Of a stretch of 26,898 nt of DNA, positions 9,024 through 19,745 are shown in pieces (positions within the stretch are counted from its first letter, which is position 1; the number at the start of each line of letters is the position of its first letter). The notes beneath the pieces were generated by a model that did no database searches, was not told the origin of the DNA, and saw only the letters and a list, made by a program, of their open reading frames with translations. The position numbers were made by a program, and so were the translations under genes. This stretch comes from JBBDRX01 sp040905245 (GTDB taxonomy: Bacteria; Bacteroidota; Rhodothermia; Balneolales; Balneolaceae): contig JBBDRX010000084.1 in assembly GCA_040905245.1 (NCBI GenBank), positions 1 to 26,898 on the forward strand, given 5' to 3'.

Positions 9024-9977
9024 ATGGAACACAGCCTCACACTCTGGGTCGTCTTCAACCTCTTTATCCTCGCGATGCTGATGGTCGACCTGATGGTTTT
9101 CAACCGAAAACCACACGAAATCACCATCCGCGAAAGCCTGAGCTGGACAGCTGTCTGGGTCGTCCTCGCCCTTTTGTTCGGAGTTGGCATCTACCTCTGG
9201 ATGGATCCACAGACCGCTCTGGACTACTATACCGGCTATCTGATTGAGAAGTCACTGAGTGTGGACAATATCTTCGTCTTTTTGCTCATCTTCAGCTACT
9301 TCGGAGTCCCTTCCAAATATCAACACAAGGTACTGTTCTGGGGAATCCTGGGAGCTCTGGTGTTCCGTCTTATTTTCATCTTCCTCGGTGTAGCCCTGCT
9401 GGAACAGTTTCACTGGATCATCTACGTCTTCGGAGCGTTTCTGGTCTTTACCGGTATCAAGCTCGGACTGGAGAAAGACAAGGAGATTCAGCCGGAACGC
9501 AACCCGATTCTGAAATTAGTACGTCGGTTTATCCCGGTCACCCGAGAATTCCGAGGCCAGCACTTCTTTACGAAGATCCGTGGCCGATGGGTCGCCACCC
9601 CGATGTTCATTGTACTGATCGTCATCGAAACCACCGATGTGGTCTTCGCACTGGACTCCATTCCCGCGATCATGGCCATTACCCGTGACCCCTTCATTAT
9701 CTACAGTGCCAATGCATTTGCCATTCTCGGGTTGAGAGCTCTCTACTTCGCCCTGGCTGGAGTCATGAGACTCTTCCACTATCTCCATTACGGGCTGGCC
9801 GTCATTCTGGTCTACATCGGATGCAAGATGATCCTGGAACCGTTCTATGAAATTTCCACTCCCATAACTCTCGGTATCATCGTGGCAACACTTACTGGTT
9901 CGGTCATCGCCTCTGTCCTTTTTCCCAAGAAGACTCCCGTCTCACCATCTGATGCAGCAGAGAAAGATCGACACTGA
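9024..9977 (+). CDS. TerC/Alx-family integral membrane protein (putative metal-ion transporter)
   Basis: A 317-residue polytopic inner-membrane protein with about eight or nine hydrophobic helices. It carries the TerC hallmarks: EKSLSVDNIFVFLLIFSYF (Asp81, Asn82) and IETTDVVFALDSIPAIMAIT (Glu202, Asp205, Asp211), acidic positions in the membrane thought to bind metal. Relatives include tellurite-resistance TerC and E. coli Alx, which is linked to manganese export. The cytosolic loop around residues 150-190 is basic. No ter-operon partners are nearby, so tellurite resistance should not be assumed. It shares a 140-base divergent promoter region with the porin. Family assignment is secure and substrate is not. 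Confidence 0.9.
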   Translation: MEHSLTLWVVFNLFILAMLMVDLMVFNRKPHEITIRESLSWTAVWVVLALLFGVGIYLWMDPQTALDYYTGYLIEKSLSVDNIFVFLLIFSYFGVPSKYQHKVLFWGILGALVFRLIFIFLGVALLEQFHWIIYVFGAFLVFTGIKLGLEKDKEIQPERNPILKLVRRFIPVTREFRGQHFFTKIRGRWVATPMFIVLIVIETTDVVFALDSIPAIMAITRDPFIIYSANAFAILGLRALYFALAGVMRLFHYLHYGLAVILVYIGCKMILEPFYEISTPITLGIIVATLTGSVIASVLFPKKTPVSPSDAAEKDRH

Positions 9978-10024
9978 GCGGATCCCCTGGCAGTTTCGGG
10001 TTGAACCGGCCGGCTTCCGGGCGA

Positions 10025-12994
10025 TCAAAATGGCACGCTGGCCCGTATTCGGTAGTAGATCTCCATGTCCCGGCTGAAAAGGCCATCATAAGGCTGAGCC
10101 AGGCCAACCGAATGGATCAGACTCAACGGGCCGACAGTCATCATATTTTTGATTTCACTGCCAAACCCGAGCATCCGGCGTTCGGGCTGCAACGTGTCAG
10201 CCATATAAAGTGATCCCGTCAATCCGGCATCCCCGAACACTACAAACGAAGTCGCTCCAAGACGAAGAAGGCCCAGAATCTCTGTCTGCAGGGACGGAAG
10301 AAGGGGAACTCGATACTCCGCAGAGAGAAACAGAAGTCGGTCGGTCAACAGAAAGGTCCGATACCCCCGAACTCTGTCCCGCCCGATCCCGTATACTGAC
10401 CGCAACCCCGGTGGCAGCGGAAGCTGAATCTCGTCCCGACGGGAAAAACCCAGACGGTCCTGAACCAGCGGGCTGCCCCACTGCTTCTGCACTCGGGCCA
10501 GCAGCATCAGTCGATGATTGGCAAATGCAGGCAGCGTCAAGTAACTGTGCAGGTCTCCCGTCAGACTGGCCGACCCATCTCCGCTCAGGCTCTCCCGGCC
10601 CTTTAAATTTATCCGCAATCCATATCCGTCCAGTGGATGCAGCAAGTTCCGATAGAACGGCTTCTGCTCCCGAAGTGTCCATCCGACTTGAAACGACATT
10701 CCTGTTCCTGAACCAGGGAGTGTCAGAGGCGGCTCCGGTGTTCTTCCCCGATAGAACCAGGGGTCGCGATTATCTATACGAAACCCTGTAATGATCCAGC
10801 TATCCCGAAATGGAGCCTCCAGCCCGTTCAAGGGCCACTGAAGTGTCAAATCCAACCCGGTCCGGCGTTCAATGAGATACTCGCCGCCATACGTACGCAA
10901 AGGGATCGGCCCCCGGTACACGGAGAGTAGTGCAGACGGATAAAACTGATTGTTCAGATAACTGACAAAACCGGCACTCTCCCCCGGATTGGCTGCGGAG
11001 AGTATTCCTCCGGCAGCAATTCCATGTTTTCCAAGCGGTTCTACCCAGCTGCTGAACCCGGCCAGGCCGTAGGAATCTCTTCCCGCGATCCACGGCAACC
11101 CAAAACTGGTGACATGGGTAATCTCGTTCCAGGAGTTGTAAGTTCTCCGACTTCGAATCAGACTGGTATCCGGTTCCACCCGGGAGGGAATCTGTTTCGG
11201 CGGGGTGTGAGTTTTCCAGCCGGCATACGCTTCCGGCAGATTGGGCCGGGCTGGTTCAACCCGTCGGGTCACCGGAATGAGGTATATCTCTTCCCTGCTC
11301 TTGCTCTCTCCGCTTCGAATGGCAATTTTATCCTCTCCTTCGGTATCCCGAATCCAGTCCAAACCCTCTCCCCCGGTAAAAAGATAGGTGATCCGCTCTG
11401 TCTGTCCGGTTTCCAGATCGTTTATAAAGAGGTTTGGCACCTGATCCCGAAGTGATGTGAATGCAATCTTGTTCCCGTCGGGGCTGATGAGCGGACGGCG
11501 GTTATCCAGGCCACCTTCACCGGGGTCTATCAGCCGGACACCACTTCCATCCGGCCGGCGACGTACCAGATGGCGGGCTCCGTCCGGGCCGAACCGATGG
11601 TACACCAGTTCGTTTCGGACAGGATTCCAGGCCAGATGAATAAGTTGAACATCTCCCTGATAGTCCGTGACATAACGTTCCCGGTCACTTTCCGGATCCA
11701 GGATGAGAATATTGGCAGTCCCCTTCTCATTGACAATCGCTGCCAGTCGCCGGCCGTCCGGAGACCAGGCCGGATAGGCGATTCGCCGGCCGTTTGTCAA
11801 CCGAAGCTCCTGGCCCTCTTCCAGGTCGTATAGATAGAGATCATTGACAAGAGATCCCCGCCTGTCCCGATTTTTCCTGGAGTAGGCTAACTGCTTCCCG
11901 TCGGGCCGCCAGGCCAGCTCGGGGCGGATGGCACCGTCTGCAATAACCCTGGATTCCCGAAGCGAATCATTCTCCACCAGATGAAGCTGGCGCTGGGGCC
12001 GTTGTATGGAGGGGATGGATAGAACGGCGATCATCTTCTGATCCGGGCTCCAGGAAGCGTCCAGATAGTATTGTCCCGGCAAGAATTCCGGCTTGGCAGC
12101 CAGCGAATCGGTTCGCTCCATACGGGATGCCAGCGTATTGTAGTAGATATTCATGTGCTTGCGCCACTCCTCTTCAAAGTCCTTCCAGGACTCGCCGGCC
12201 ACTGCTTCAAACGAACGGACGAAATCATGAGTCCGAAAAGGTCCCAAGGAATCGCGATGAGAAAGAATCGTTGGCAGGAGAGAGTCTCCCCGTGAGTGAG
12301 CCAGATAGCGAACCTGGGAGTGACCAACCGCATAGAGCAGGCGTGAATTGTAGAGCCAGTCCCGATTACGGTAGTCAGGACGATCGTCAAAAATGGCCAG
12401 ACGCAACCACCGGTCCCCGCGCTGGGAATCCCACTGCTCGGTGAGATACTGGGCCAGCCCTTCCGTCCAGAACCTGGGAACCGGATCGGATATCAGGTAG
12501 TTTAACAGACCCAGCCCGGTATCGGTTGCCTGAAAATGAGCAATATGAGCTAATTCGTGGGCAATGACTTTCCGTAGCCACTTCTCCTGCCCAGTCCAGG
12601 TTTCCGCATAGTCGTTGACTCCGACCCAGATATTTGTGTGGCCATTACCGACCGGAACTGCAAATCCGTTGTTGATCTCGTCCTCATCAGACAAATAGAT
12701 ACGAACTTTCTTTTCAAACTCAATCCCCAAACGTTCAGACAATACACGGTAACTCACCTCCGCGGCCGATGCCGCCCACGCGTCGATTCCTGACAGATGG
12801 TCTGGATAGATAATCCGAAAATGGTCGGTTTCCGAAACATTCCAATTGATCCAGGGGTGGTTACGGTCATTGAATATCTGAAACCCCTGGGCTGCCAGTT
12901 CCCCCGAACCATAAGCAAAAGGGAAGAGTGCACTCACCAGAACCGTACAAAAAATCAGCCGTATCAACCGCCGGAGGGGATAAAAAACGCTCAT
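10025..12994 (-). CDS. outer-membrane protein: peptidase-MA-like domain, TolB/WD40 propeller and Omp85-like barrel
   Basis: A 989-residue multidomain surface protein. After a signal peptide (about 1-36) comes a gluzincin-type metallopeptidase domain with HELAH at 146-150 and EGLAQYL, whose Glu178 lies 28 residues after the second His. This matches the peptidase-MA pattern. Residues from about 310 to 600 carry repeated propeller phrases (DASWSPDQKMIAVLS, AWRPDGKQLAYSRK, YPAWSPDGRRLAAIV, LISPDGNKIAFTS). The C-terminal third is a beta-barrel with the Omp85 signature VRGY (875-878), then LSAEYRVPLLP, and ends in SVPF. The frame can be extended to a TTG at 13021, but that lies in the U-tract of the groEL terminator, so the ATG at 12994 was chosen. 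Natural substrate is unknown. Confidence 0.82.
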   Translation of the reverse strand: MSVFYPLRRLIRLIFCTVLVSALFPFAYGSGELAAQGFQIFNDRNHPWINWNVSETDHFRIIYPDHLSGIDAWAASAAEVSYRVLSERLGIEFEKKVRIYLSDEDEINNGFAVPVGNGHTNIWVGVNDYAETWTGQEKWLRKVIAHELAHIAHFQATDTGLGLLNYLISDPVPRFWTEGLAQYLTEQWDSQRGDRWLRLAIFDDRPDYRNRDWLYNSRLLYAVGHSQVRYLAHSRGDSLLPTILSHRDSLGPFRTHDFVRSFEAVAGESWKDFEEEWRKHMNIYYNTLASRMERTDSLAAKPEFLPGQYYLDASWSPDQKMIAVLSIPSIQRPQRQLHLVENDSLRESRVIADGAIRPELAWRPDGKQLAYSRKNRDRRGSLVNDLYLYDLEEGQELRLTNGRRIAYPAWSPDGRRLAAIVNEKGTANILILDPESDRERYVTDYQGDVQLIHLAWNPVRNELVYHRFGPDGARHLVRRRPDGSGVRLIDPGEGGLDNRRPLISPDGNKIAFTSLRDQVPNLFINDLETGQTERITYLFTGGEGLDWIRDTEGEDKIAIRSGESKSREEIYLIPVTRRVEPARPNLPEAYAGWKTHTPPKQIPSRVEPDTSLIRSRRTYNSWNEITHVTSFGLPWIAGRDSYGLAGFSSWVEPLGKHGIAAGGILSAANPGESAGFVSYLNNQFYPSALLSVYRGPIPLRTYGGEYLIERRTGLDLTLQWPLNGLEAPFRDSWIITGFRIDNRDPWFYRGRTPEPPLTLPGSGTGMSFQVGWTLREQKPFYRNLLHPLDGYGLRINLKGRESLSGDGSASLTGDLHSYLTLPAFANHRLMLLARVQKQWGSPLVQDRLGFSRRDEIQLPLPPGLRSVYGIGRDRVRGYRTFLLTDRLLFLSAEYRVPLLPSLQTEILGLLRLGATSFVVFGDAGLTGSLYMADTLQPERRMLGFGSEIKNMMTVGPLSLIHSVGLAQPYDGLFSRDMEIYYRIRASVPF

Positions 12995-13019
12995 ATAATA
13001 GAATAGCTGAATCGAACTC

Positions 13020-13056
13020 AAAAAAAAAGTCCCGCCCGGAGTAATCCGGGGGGACT
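13020..13056 (-). terminator. intrinsic terminator downstream of groEL
   Basis: On the minus strand, about 40 bases after the groEL stop, AGTCCCCCCGGA pairs with TCCGGGCGGGACT. This is a 12-bp GC-rich stem with one bulged base and a 4-base loop, immediately followed by nine T residues (13028-13020). This is a textbook Rho-independent terminator for the groES-groEL transcript. It ends only about 25 bases before the ATG of the next gene on the same strand. Confidence 0.9.
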
Positions 13057-13098
13057 TTCAAGTATTTGTCCAGGAGAACAGGTCTCCGGAAGGGAAGA

Positions 13099-14772
13099 TT
13101 ACATCATTCCCATTCCGCCTCCCATTCCGCCCATTCCGCCGGGCATTCCACCACCCATGCCTCCACCCGGGCCGTCATCGTCTCCATCCTTGGATGGCTT
13201 TTCGACGATAACAGCTTCCGTCGTGAGCAAGAGTCCGGCTACAGAAGCAGCGTTCTCCAGTGCAGTTCGGGTTACTTTGGTCGGATCGATGACCCCGGCT
13301 TTAATCAGGTCTTCATACTTCTCGGTGCGAGCATTATAGCCGTAAGCGTCTTTCCCTTCCAGTACTTTTTGTACTACAATGGAACCTTCGACGCCGGCAT
13401 TGTTTGCAATGGCCCGAAGTGGAGCCTGAAGGGCCCGACGTATAATGTCGTAGCCAACTTCCTGATCCGGATTATCACTCTTAAGCTTTTCAATGGCTTT
13501 CAGAGTTCGGAGGAAAGCAACACCACCACCGGGAACGATTCCCTCTTCAACAGCTGCCCGTGTCGCATGCAGAGCATCTTCCACGCGCGCTTTCTTCTCT
13601 TTCATTTCCACTTCAGAAGCAGCGCCCACATAGATAACGGCAACACCGCCGCTCAGCTTGGCAAGTCGTTCCTGAAGTTTTTCCCGATCGTAGTCGGAGG
13701 TTGTGTTCTCAATCTGAGTATTAATCTGATTGATTCGGGCCTTGATATCATTGTCCTTGCCCTTTCCGCCAACGATCGTGGTATTATCCTTGTCGATGGT
13801 TATTCGATCTACCTGGCCGAGGAAATCAAGCGTTGCATTTTCAAGCTTGTATCCACGCTCTTCGCTGATCACTGTACCACCAGTCAGAATTGCGATATCT
13901 TCGAGCATCGCCTTGCGTCGGTCACCAAAGCCGGGCGCCTTGACCGCAGCAACTTTCAATGAACCACGAAGCTTGTTGACAACCAATGTTGCCAGTGCTT
14001 CTCCTTCTACATCTTCGGCAATAATCAGCAGAGGCCGATTGGTCTGAATTACTTTCTCCAAAACCGGCAATAGGTCTTTCATGTTCGAAATCTTCTTGTC
14101 GAAGATCAGGATGTAGGGCTCTTCAAACTCTGTAACCATCTTGTCGCTGTCGGTTACAAAATAAGGAGAGAGATATCCCCGATCGAACTGCATTCCCTCT
14201 ACCGTTTCCAGATAGGTTTCCATGCTCTTGGCCTCTTCGACCGTGATAACACCGTCTTTCCCGACTTTTTCGAAAGCTGCGGCAATGCGGCTGCCAATCT
14301 CTTCATCACCGTTCGAAGAAACCGTTGCCACCTGCTTGATGCTTTCAGGATTGTCCTGAACATTTTTGCTGATCTTGTGAAGATCTTCGACAATCTTCTT
14401 GACTGCATTGTCGATACCCCTCTTCAGCTCCATCGGGTTGGCGCCGGCCGTTACGTTTTTCAGGCCGCTGGTGATAATCGCCTGGGCCAGTACTGTCGCC
14501 GTTGTGGTTCCATCTCCGGCATTATCAGCTGTTCTGGAGGCCACTTCGCGTACCATCTGAGCTCCCATATTCTCGACCTTGTCGGAGAGTTCAATCTCCT
14601 TGGCCACGGTTACACCATCTTTGGTGACCGTTGGTGCCCCAAACGATTTCTCAATAACAACATTCCGGCCACGCGGACCCAAGGTTACCTTTACCGCATT
14701 AGCCAATTTATCCACACCGCGCTTTAGCGCGTCACGGGCTTCAGAATCGTAATGAACTAGTTTCGCAGACAT
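13099..14772 (-). CDS. groEL: 60 kDa chaperonin GroEL
   Basis: ATP-driven folding chamber of the cytoplasm, working with GroES. The 557 residues start MSAKLVHYDSEARDALKRGV and include VTLGPRGRNVV, the ATP-binding DNAGDGTTTATVLA block and DRRKAMLEDIAILTGG. The C-terminal tail is the typical flexible Gly-Met run (GGMGGMGGGMGMM). Length is slightly above the usual 540-550 because of a longer tail preceded by DGDDDGPGGG. It is the second gene of a groES-groEL operon, 67 bases after groES, and is closed by a strong terminator. Identification is certain. Confidence 0.99.
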   Translation of the reverse strand: MSAKLVHYDSEARDALKRGVDKLANAVKVTLGPRGRNVVIEKSFGAPTVTKDGVTVAKEIELSDKVENMGAQMVREVASRTADNAGDGTTTATVLAQAIITSGLKNVTAGANPMELKRGIDNAVKKIVEDLHKISKNVQDNPESIKQVATVSSNGDEEIGSRIAAAFEKVGKDGVITVEEAKSMETYLETVEGMQFDRGYLSPYFVTDSDKMVTEFEEPYILIFDKKISNMKDLLPVLEKVIQTNRPLLIIAEDVEGEALATLVVNKLRGSLKVAAVKAPGFGDRRKAMLEDIAILTGGTVISEERGYKLENATLDFLGQVDRITIDKDNTTIVGGKGKDNDIKARINQINTQIENTTSDYDREKLQERLAKLSGGVAVIYVGAASEVEMKEKKARVEDALHATRAAVEEGIVPGGGVAFLRTLKAIEKLKSDNPDQEVGYDIIRRALQAPLRAIANNAGVEGSIVVQKVLEGKDAYGYNARTEKYEDLIKAGVIDPTKVTRTALENAASVAGLLLTTEAVIVEKPSKDGDDDGPGGGMGGGMPGGMGGMGGGMGMM

Positions 14773-14839
14773 ATGCTTTGTTGATTTTTATTCAGGTTAA
14801 ACTGATAGAACTCTACTTGTTTTGTCGTCAAAGAAAACC

Positions 14840-15127
14840 TCAGGAAACAATTCCCAGGATATCCGACTCGCGCATGATCAAATAGTCTTCTCCATCCAGC
14901 GTGATTTCGGTTCCGGAGTACTTTCCATATAGAATGTGATCTCCCTTTTTTACGGACATCTCCACCTTGGTTCCGTTTTCCACTTTACCCGGCCCGGCTG
15001 CGACAACGGTTCCCCGCTGTGGTTTCTCTTTTGCCGTATCCGGGATAATGATCCCCGAACTTGTTTTCTCTTCAGCATCGTCCGGACGAACCAGGACACG
15101 ATCACTCAAAGGTTTAATACTAGCCAT
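14840..15127 (-). CDS. groES: 10 kDa co-chaperonin GroES
   Basis: Heptameric lid of the GroEL chamber. The 95 residues show KPLSDRVLVRPDDAEEKT, GIIIPDTAKEKPQRGTV, the KGDHILYGKYSGTEI roof-loop region and a DYLIMRESDILGIV end, all family hallmarks. The frame is open to an ATG at 15142, but the ATG at 15127 (MASIKPL) fits the family N-terminus. It also has a strong Shine-Dalgarno, GAAGGAG, 7 bases upstream. This is one of the clearest ribosome-binding sites in the window, fitting high expression. No CIRCE operator is visible in the 218-base leader. Confidence 0.98.
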   Translation of the reverse strand: MASIKPLSDRVLVRPDDAEEKTSSGIIIPDTAKEKPQRGTVVAAGPGKVENGTKVEMSVKKGDHILYGKYSGTEITLDGEDYLIMRESDILGIVS

Positions 15128-15345
15128 AAATGACTCCTTCAATCGTTTAGGTTAATTGTTATCTCTGTTAAAAAAACGTTGTAAAATTGATCGCCTACCC
15201 TTCCATGCGACTTTCACCGACTTACCTACAACACCTGCAACTTCCATACCAAACTTGAAATTGCGATAAAACAATCTGATTTGGTATCCGTATCCGCCAA
15301 TTTTGAGCCTGTTTCTGACTGATTTCTGGAAATCGGGTCGAATTT
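15128..15345 (-). promoter_or_regulatory. groES leader / promoter region (no recognisable operator)
   Basis: The 218 bases between the rsmA stop and the groES start should hold the groESL promoter. I looked for the CIRCE inverted repeat (TTAGCACTC, nine bases, GAGTGCTAA) and for an RpoH-type promoter on this strand and found neither. On the minus strand the segment has TTTG at about 15254-15251 and TAGGTAAG 21 bases later. This is only a poor match to the Bacteroidota housekeeping promoter pattern. The only clear element is the Shine-Dalgarno described under groES. Confidence 0.3.
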
Positions 15346-16128
15346 TCAGACAAGGGTGCCATCTTGTTCCAGACGTGCTGTCAACTTTTCATACATTTCC
15401 GGCGGCCAGTGCTCTGCCCGTTTGTCATAATCGAATAACGGATCCTCCGGAAGGGGGGCAAGTCGTTTCAAAGAGTTGCTCAATTTTTTTCGTCTCTGCT
15501 GAAAAGCCGTACGCACTACTTTCTTCAACCCTTCATCCGAGCAGGTCAGTCCGGGTTTGTCAAACCTGAGCTGCAAGACGGCACTCGTCACGTTCGGTGG
15601 AGGATAAAAAGCTCTCGATGAAACTTCGAACAAAATCTCCGGTGTACCCATCAACTGGGTTTGAACACTCAGAATCCCGTATTCCTTATTGGCCGGGGGC
15701 GCTACAATGCGACGAGCGACCTCTTCCTGCATCATTAGTGTCGCACCCCCGACCCGTCTCCGATGCTCCAGAATGGCAAACAGAATCTGACTGGTAATGA
15801 AGTAAGGAAGGTTCCCCACGATATAAACTGACTCCTCGTCTGTAAACAGATCGTCCCAGGAGAGCTTCAGTATATCGGCATGGATCACCTCCAGATCGGG
15901 ATGGGTCTCCCGCAACAGATCCACAGCACGTGAATCGATCTCGACTGCAGACAGTCGAGGAAAACGCTTCACCAGCCGAGATGTCAATGTTCCAGTTCCG
16001 GGCCCGATTTCGATAACTTTTGTTTCAGGTGAAACCGAAATAGATGCAACAATATCCGCGATCACACGGGGATCATGAAGAAAGTGCTGACCGAGACTTT
16101 TTTTGGGGCGAATCCGGTTCATTTTCAT
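15346..16128 (-). CDS. rsmA: 16S rRNA dimethyladenosine transferase RsmA/KsgA
   Basis: Dimethylates two adjacent adenosines near the 3' end of 16S rRNA during small-subunit assembly. The 260 residues show KKSLGQHFLHDPRVI at the N-terminus, the SAM-binding IEIGPGTGTLT (39-49), the acidic EID after strand 2, and the catalytic NLPY motif (106-109). RRKKLSNSLKRL lies in the C-terminal rRNA-binding domain. Two in-frame ATGs, at 16128 and 16122, are both acceptable starts. It lies upstream of groES on the same strand and is divergent from ald. Confidence 0.97.
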   Translation of the reverse strand: MKMNRIRPKKSLGQHFLHDPRVIADIVASISVSPETKVIEIGPGTGTLTSRLVKRFPRLSAVEIDSRAVDLLRETHPDLEVIHADILKLSWDDLFTDEESVYIVGNLPYFITSQILFAILEHRRRVGGATLMMQEEVARRIVAPPANKEYGILSVQTQLMGTPEILFEVSSRAFYPPPNVTSAVLQLRFDKPGLTCSDEGLKKVVRTAFQQRRKKLSNSLKRLAPLPEDPLFDYDKRAEHWPPEMYEKLTARLEQDGTLV

Positions 16129-16314
16129 CGTTATGCAGCCGATAGTTCCGTTTCGCTCAACTTATCGAATCTTTCTAACGGAACCTACTCTCATCAATGA
16201 GTTGTCCTACGGCTCTGGAAGCTGAAACCAGAAATAAGTACGTTAAAGAGTGGCCGACAGATCCACCGACCCGGCCGGATTCCACTCCTATACCAATCTT
16301 TTTCGATCCGCCCT

Positions 16315-17529
16315 ATGAGCATTCAGTCGATAGATACCGAAAAAATCAGTATTCGCGCACTCGCCAGACGAACCGAAGCCTCTCCGGCTGCCACTTCTCT
16401 GAAGATTGGCCTACCGCGAGAGACCTCTCCGGACGAACGGCGCCTCTCTCTGACACCCGGAGGCGTCTCACTACTATGCGCCAACGAACACGAAGTGCTG
16501 ATCGAAGAGGGCGCAGGTGACGATGCGGGATTTACAGATCAGGAGTATGCAGAAGCGGGAGCGGAGATCGTCTACAGTCCGGAAAAACTCTACAGACAAT
16601 CTCATATCCTGTTAAAGATTTCACCGCCAACTCTGGACGAGGTGACCTGGATGCACAGTAATCAGGCTCTGATTTCGGCACTTCACCTTGGACACATGAA
16701 CAAGGCACTCCTTCAGGAACTGATCGAAAAAGGGATCCATGCCGTCGGCTACGAATTTATTCGCGGTGAAGATGCCGAATTTCCGATCGTTCGAATGATG
16801 CACGAAATCACGGGGTCCATGGCCATACAGATTGCAGCACATTATCTGGAAAACAGACAGGAGGGGCTGGGCATCATGCTCGGAGGAATATCCGGGATAC
16901 CGCCGGCAACAGTCGTTATTCTCGGTGCCGGAATTATCGGCGAGTACGCTGCCCGAACCGCACTTGGTTATGGTGCTCAGGTTTTTGTCATGGATAACGA
17001 CCTGACTCAGCTCCGGCGTCTTGAAAATGCACTGGACCGTCGAATCATTACCGCAACGGCCAATCAGCCGTTTCTGACCTCGGCACTTTCGTTTGCCGAT
17101 GTTCTGATCGGTGCAGCCCTGATCGAAGGCGAACGTGCACCCTGCTGGGTCACGGACACCATGGTAGCTACCATGAAGCAGGGAAGTGTGGTAGTAGATG
17201 CTGTAGTCGATCAGGGAGGTTGCATCGATACCAGCCGCGCTACCAGCCATTCAGATCCCGTCTTCAGTAAGCACGGGGTCATTCACTACTGTGTTCCCAA
17301 CATCCCAGCCAGTGTCGCCCGGACTGCAACCTTTGCCCTGAACAATGTTCTCACCCCTTACCTGTTGTCGATTGGCGAGGCAGGCGGATTTGGGCCGGCT
17401 CTCTGGAAGAATATCGCCCTGAGAAATGGCACCTATATCTACAAACGGCACCTGACAAAGCAATCGCTTGCCGAACGATTTCAACTGGATTACAGAGATA
17501 TCGAAATGCTGATCGCATCCCGAATCTGA
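16315..17529 (+). CDS. ald: alanine dehydrogenase (NAD-dependent)
   Basis: Catalyses reversible oxidative deamination of L-alanine to pyruvate and ammonia. Of 404 residues, the first 29 are an extra hydrophilic N-terminus before the usual start (KIGLPRETSPDERRLSLTP). Lys101 (HILLKISPP) and His124 (ALHLGH) sit where the family's substrate Lys and catalytic His lie. The NAD-binding loop GAGIIG is at 204-209, and VDQGGC (catalytic Asp299) leads into the TSHSDPVF and HGVIHYCVPNIP hallmarks. It resembles the longer bacteroidetal subfamily. Transhydrogenase alpha subunits are related, but the catalytic pattern and full length favour Ald. A second open frame over its 5' end is a shadow. It converges with acs. 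Confidence 0.92.
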   Translation: MSIQSIDTEKISIRALARRTEASPAATSLKIGLPRETSPDERRLSLTPGGVSLLCANEHEVLIEEGAGDDAGFTDQEYAEAGAEIVYSPEKLYRQSHILLKISPPTLDEVTWMHSNQALISALHLGHMNKALLQELIEKGIHAVGYEFIRGEDAEFPIVRMMHEITGSMAIQIAAHYLENRQEGLGIMLGGISGIPPATVVILGAGIIGEYAARTALGYGAQVFVMDNDLTQLRRLENALDRRIITATANQPFLTSALSFADVLIGAALIEGERAPCWVTDTMVATMKQGSVVVDAVVDQGGCIDTSRATSHSDPVFSKHGVIHYCVPNIPASVARTATFALNNVLTPYLLSIGEAGGFGPALWKNIALRNGTYIYKRHLTKQSLAERFQLDYRDIEMLIASRI

Positions 17530-17556
17530 TGCACAGAACCAGAGATGCGATGCTTC

Positions 17557-17573
17557 CGACGGTAAAACCGTCG
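17557..17573. terminator. short hairpin between convergent ald and acs
   Basis: CGACGGT pairs with ACCGTCG over a 3-base AAA loop (7 bp) in the 67-base gap between the ald and acs stop codons. No run of T follows on either strand, so it is at best a weak two-way terminator. The hairpin is seen directly and its function is inferred from position. Confidence 0.35.
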
Positions 17574-17596
17574 AAAACATGGCAACTTATCTCGGA

Positions 17597-19495
<1,899 letters not shown>

Positions 19496-19635
19496 AATAG
19501 TAGAATCTGATTAGTTTAACATTTACACGATTTCATCATGGAATATAGCGAATAAATCAAACTGGTACATGTTCTCCTTTTTCCGATCGACTTTCAAGAT
19601 TCCGACAGTTCTGCCGGGCTCGTATTTAATCACCT

Positions 19636-19659
19636 GATTCGGGAATAGAGAACCGAATC
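19636..19659. repeat. inverted repeat between sigma-factor gene and acs
   Basis: GATTCGG (19636-19642) and CCGAATC (19653-19659) form a perfect 7-bp stem with a 10-base loop, extendable by a wobble and a further pair. It lies in the 250-base gap after the sigma-factor stop and before acs. There is no T-run after it on the minus strand, so it could be a weak terminator or an operator for acs. The rest of the gap holds no convincing gene. Confidence 0.35.
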
Positions 19660-19745
19660 GGCAAAGTATCCTGTTGACTCCGAACCTGCAACAGTACTGC
19701 CCGGCCGACACCCGAAGCCCGGCTGATCTGTATCCCGAAGCACAG

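Noticed and set aside
9024..9977. TerC gene as part of a tellurite-resistance operon
   Set aside because: No terA, terB, terD, terE or terZ neighbours are present; the gene stands alone between a porin and a convergent outer-membrane gene.
12995..13021. Extension of the 989-residue outer-membrane protein to an upstream TTG start
   Set aside because: The TTG lies at the U-tract of the groEL terminator and would add nine residues before a perfectly good signal peptide that starts at the ATG at 12994.
16197..16520. 107-codon open frame overlapping the start of ald
   Set aside because: It runs in a different frame into the conserved ald N-terminus, has unstructured composition and no ribosome-binding site.
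19523..19711. 62-codon GTG-started frame between the sigma gene and acs
   Set aside because: It has no Shine-Dalgarno, no recognisable composition and spans the inverted repeat. Too weak to call.
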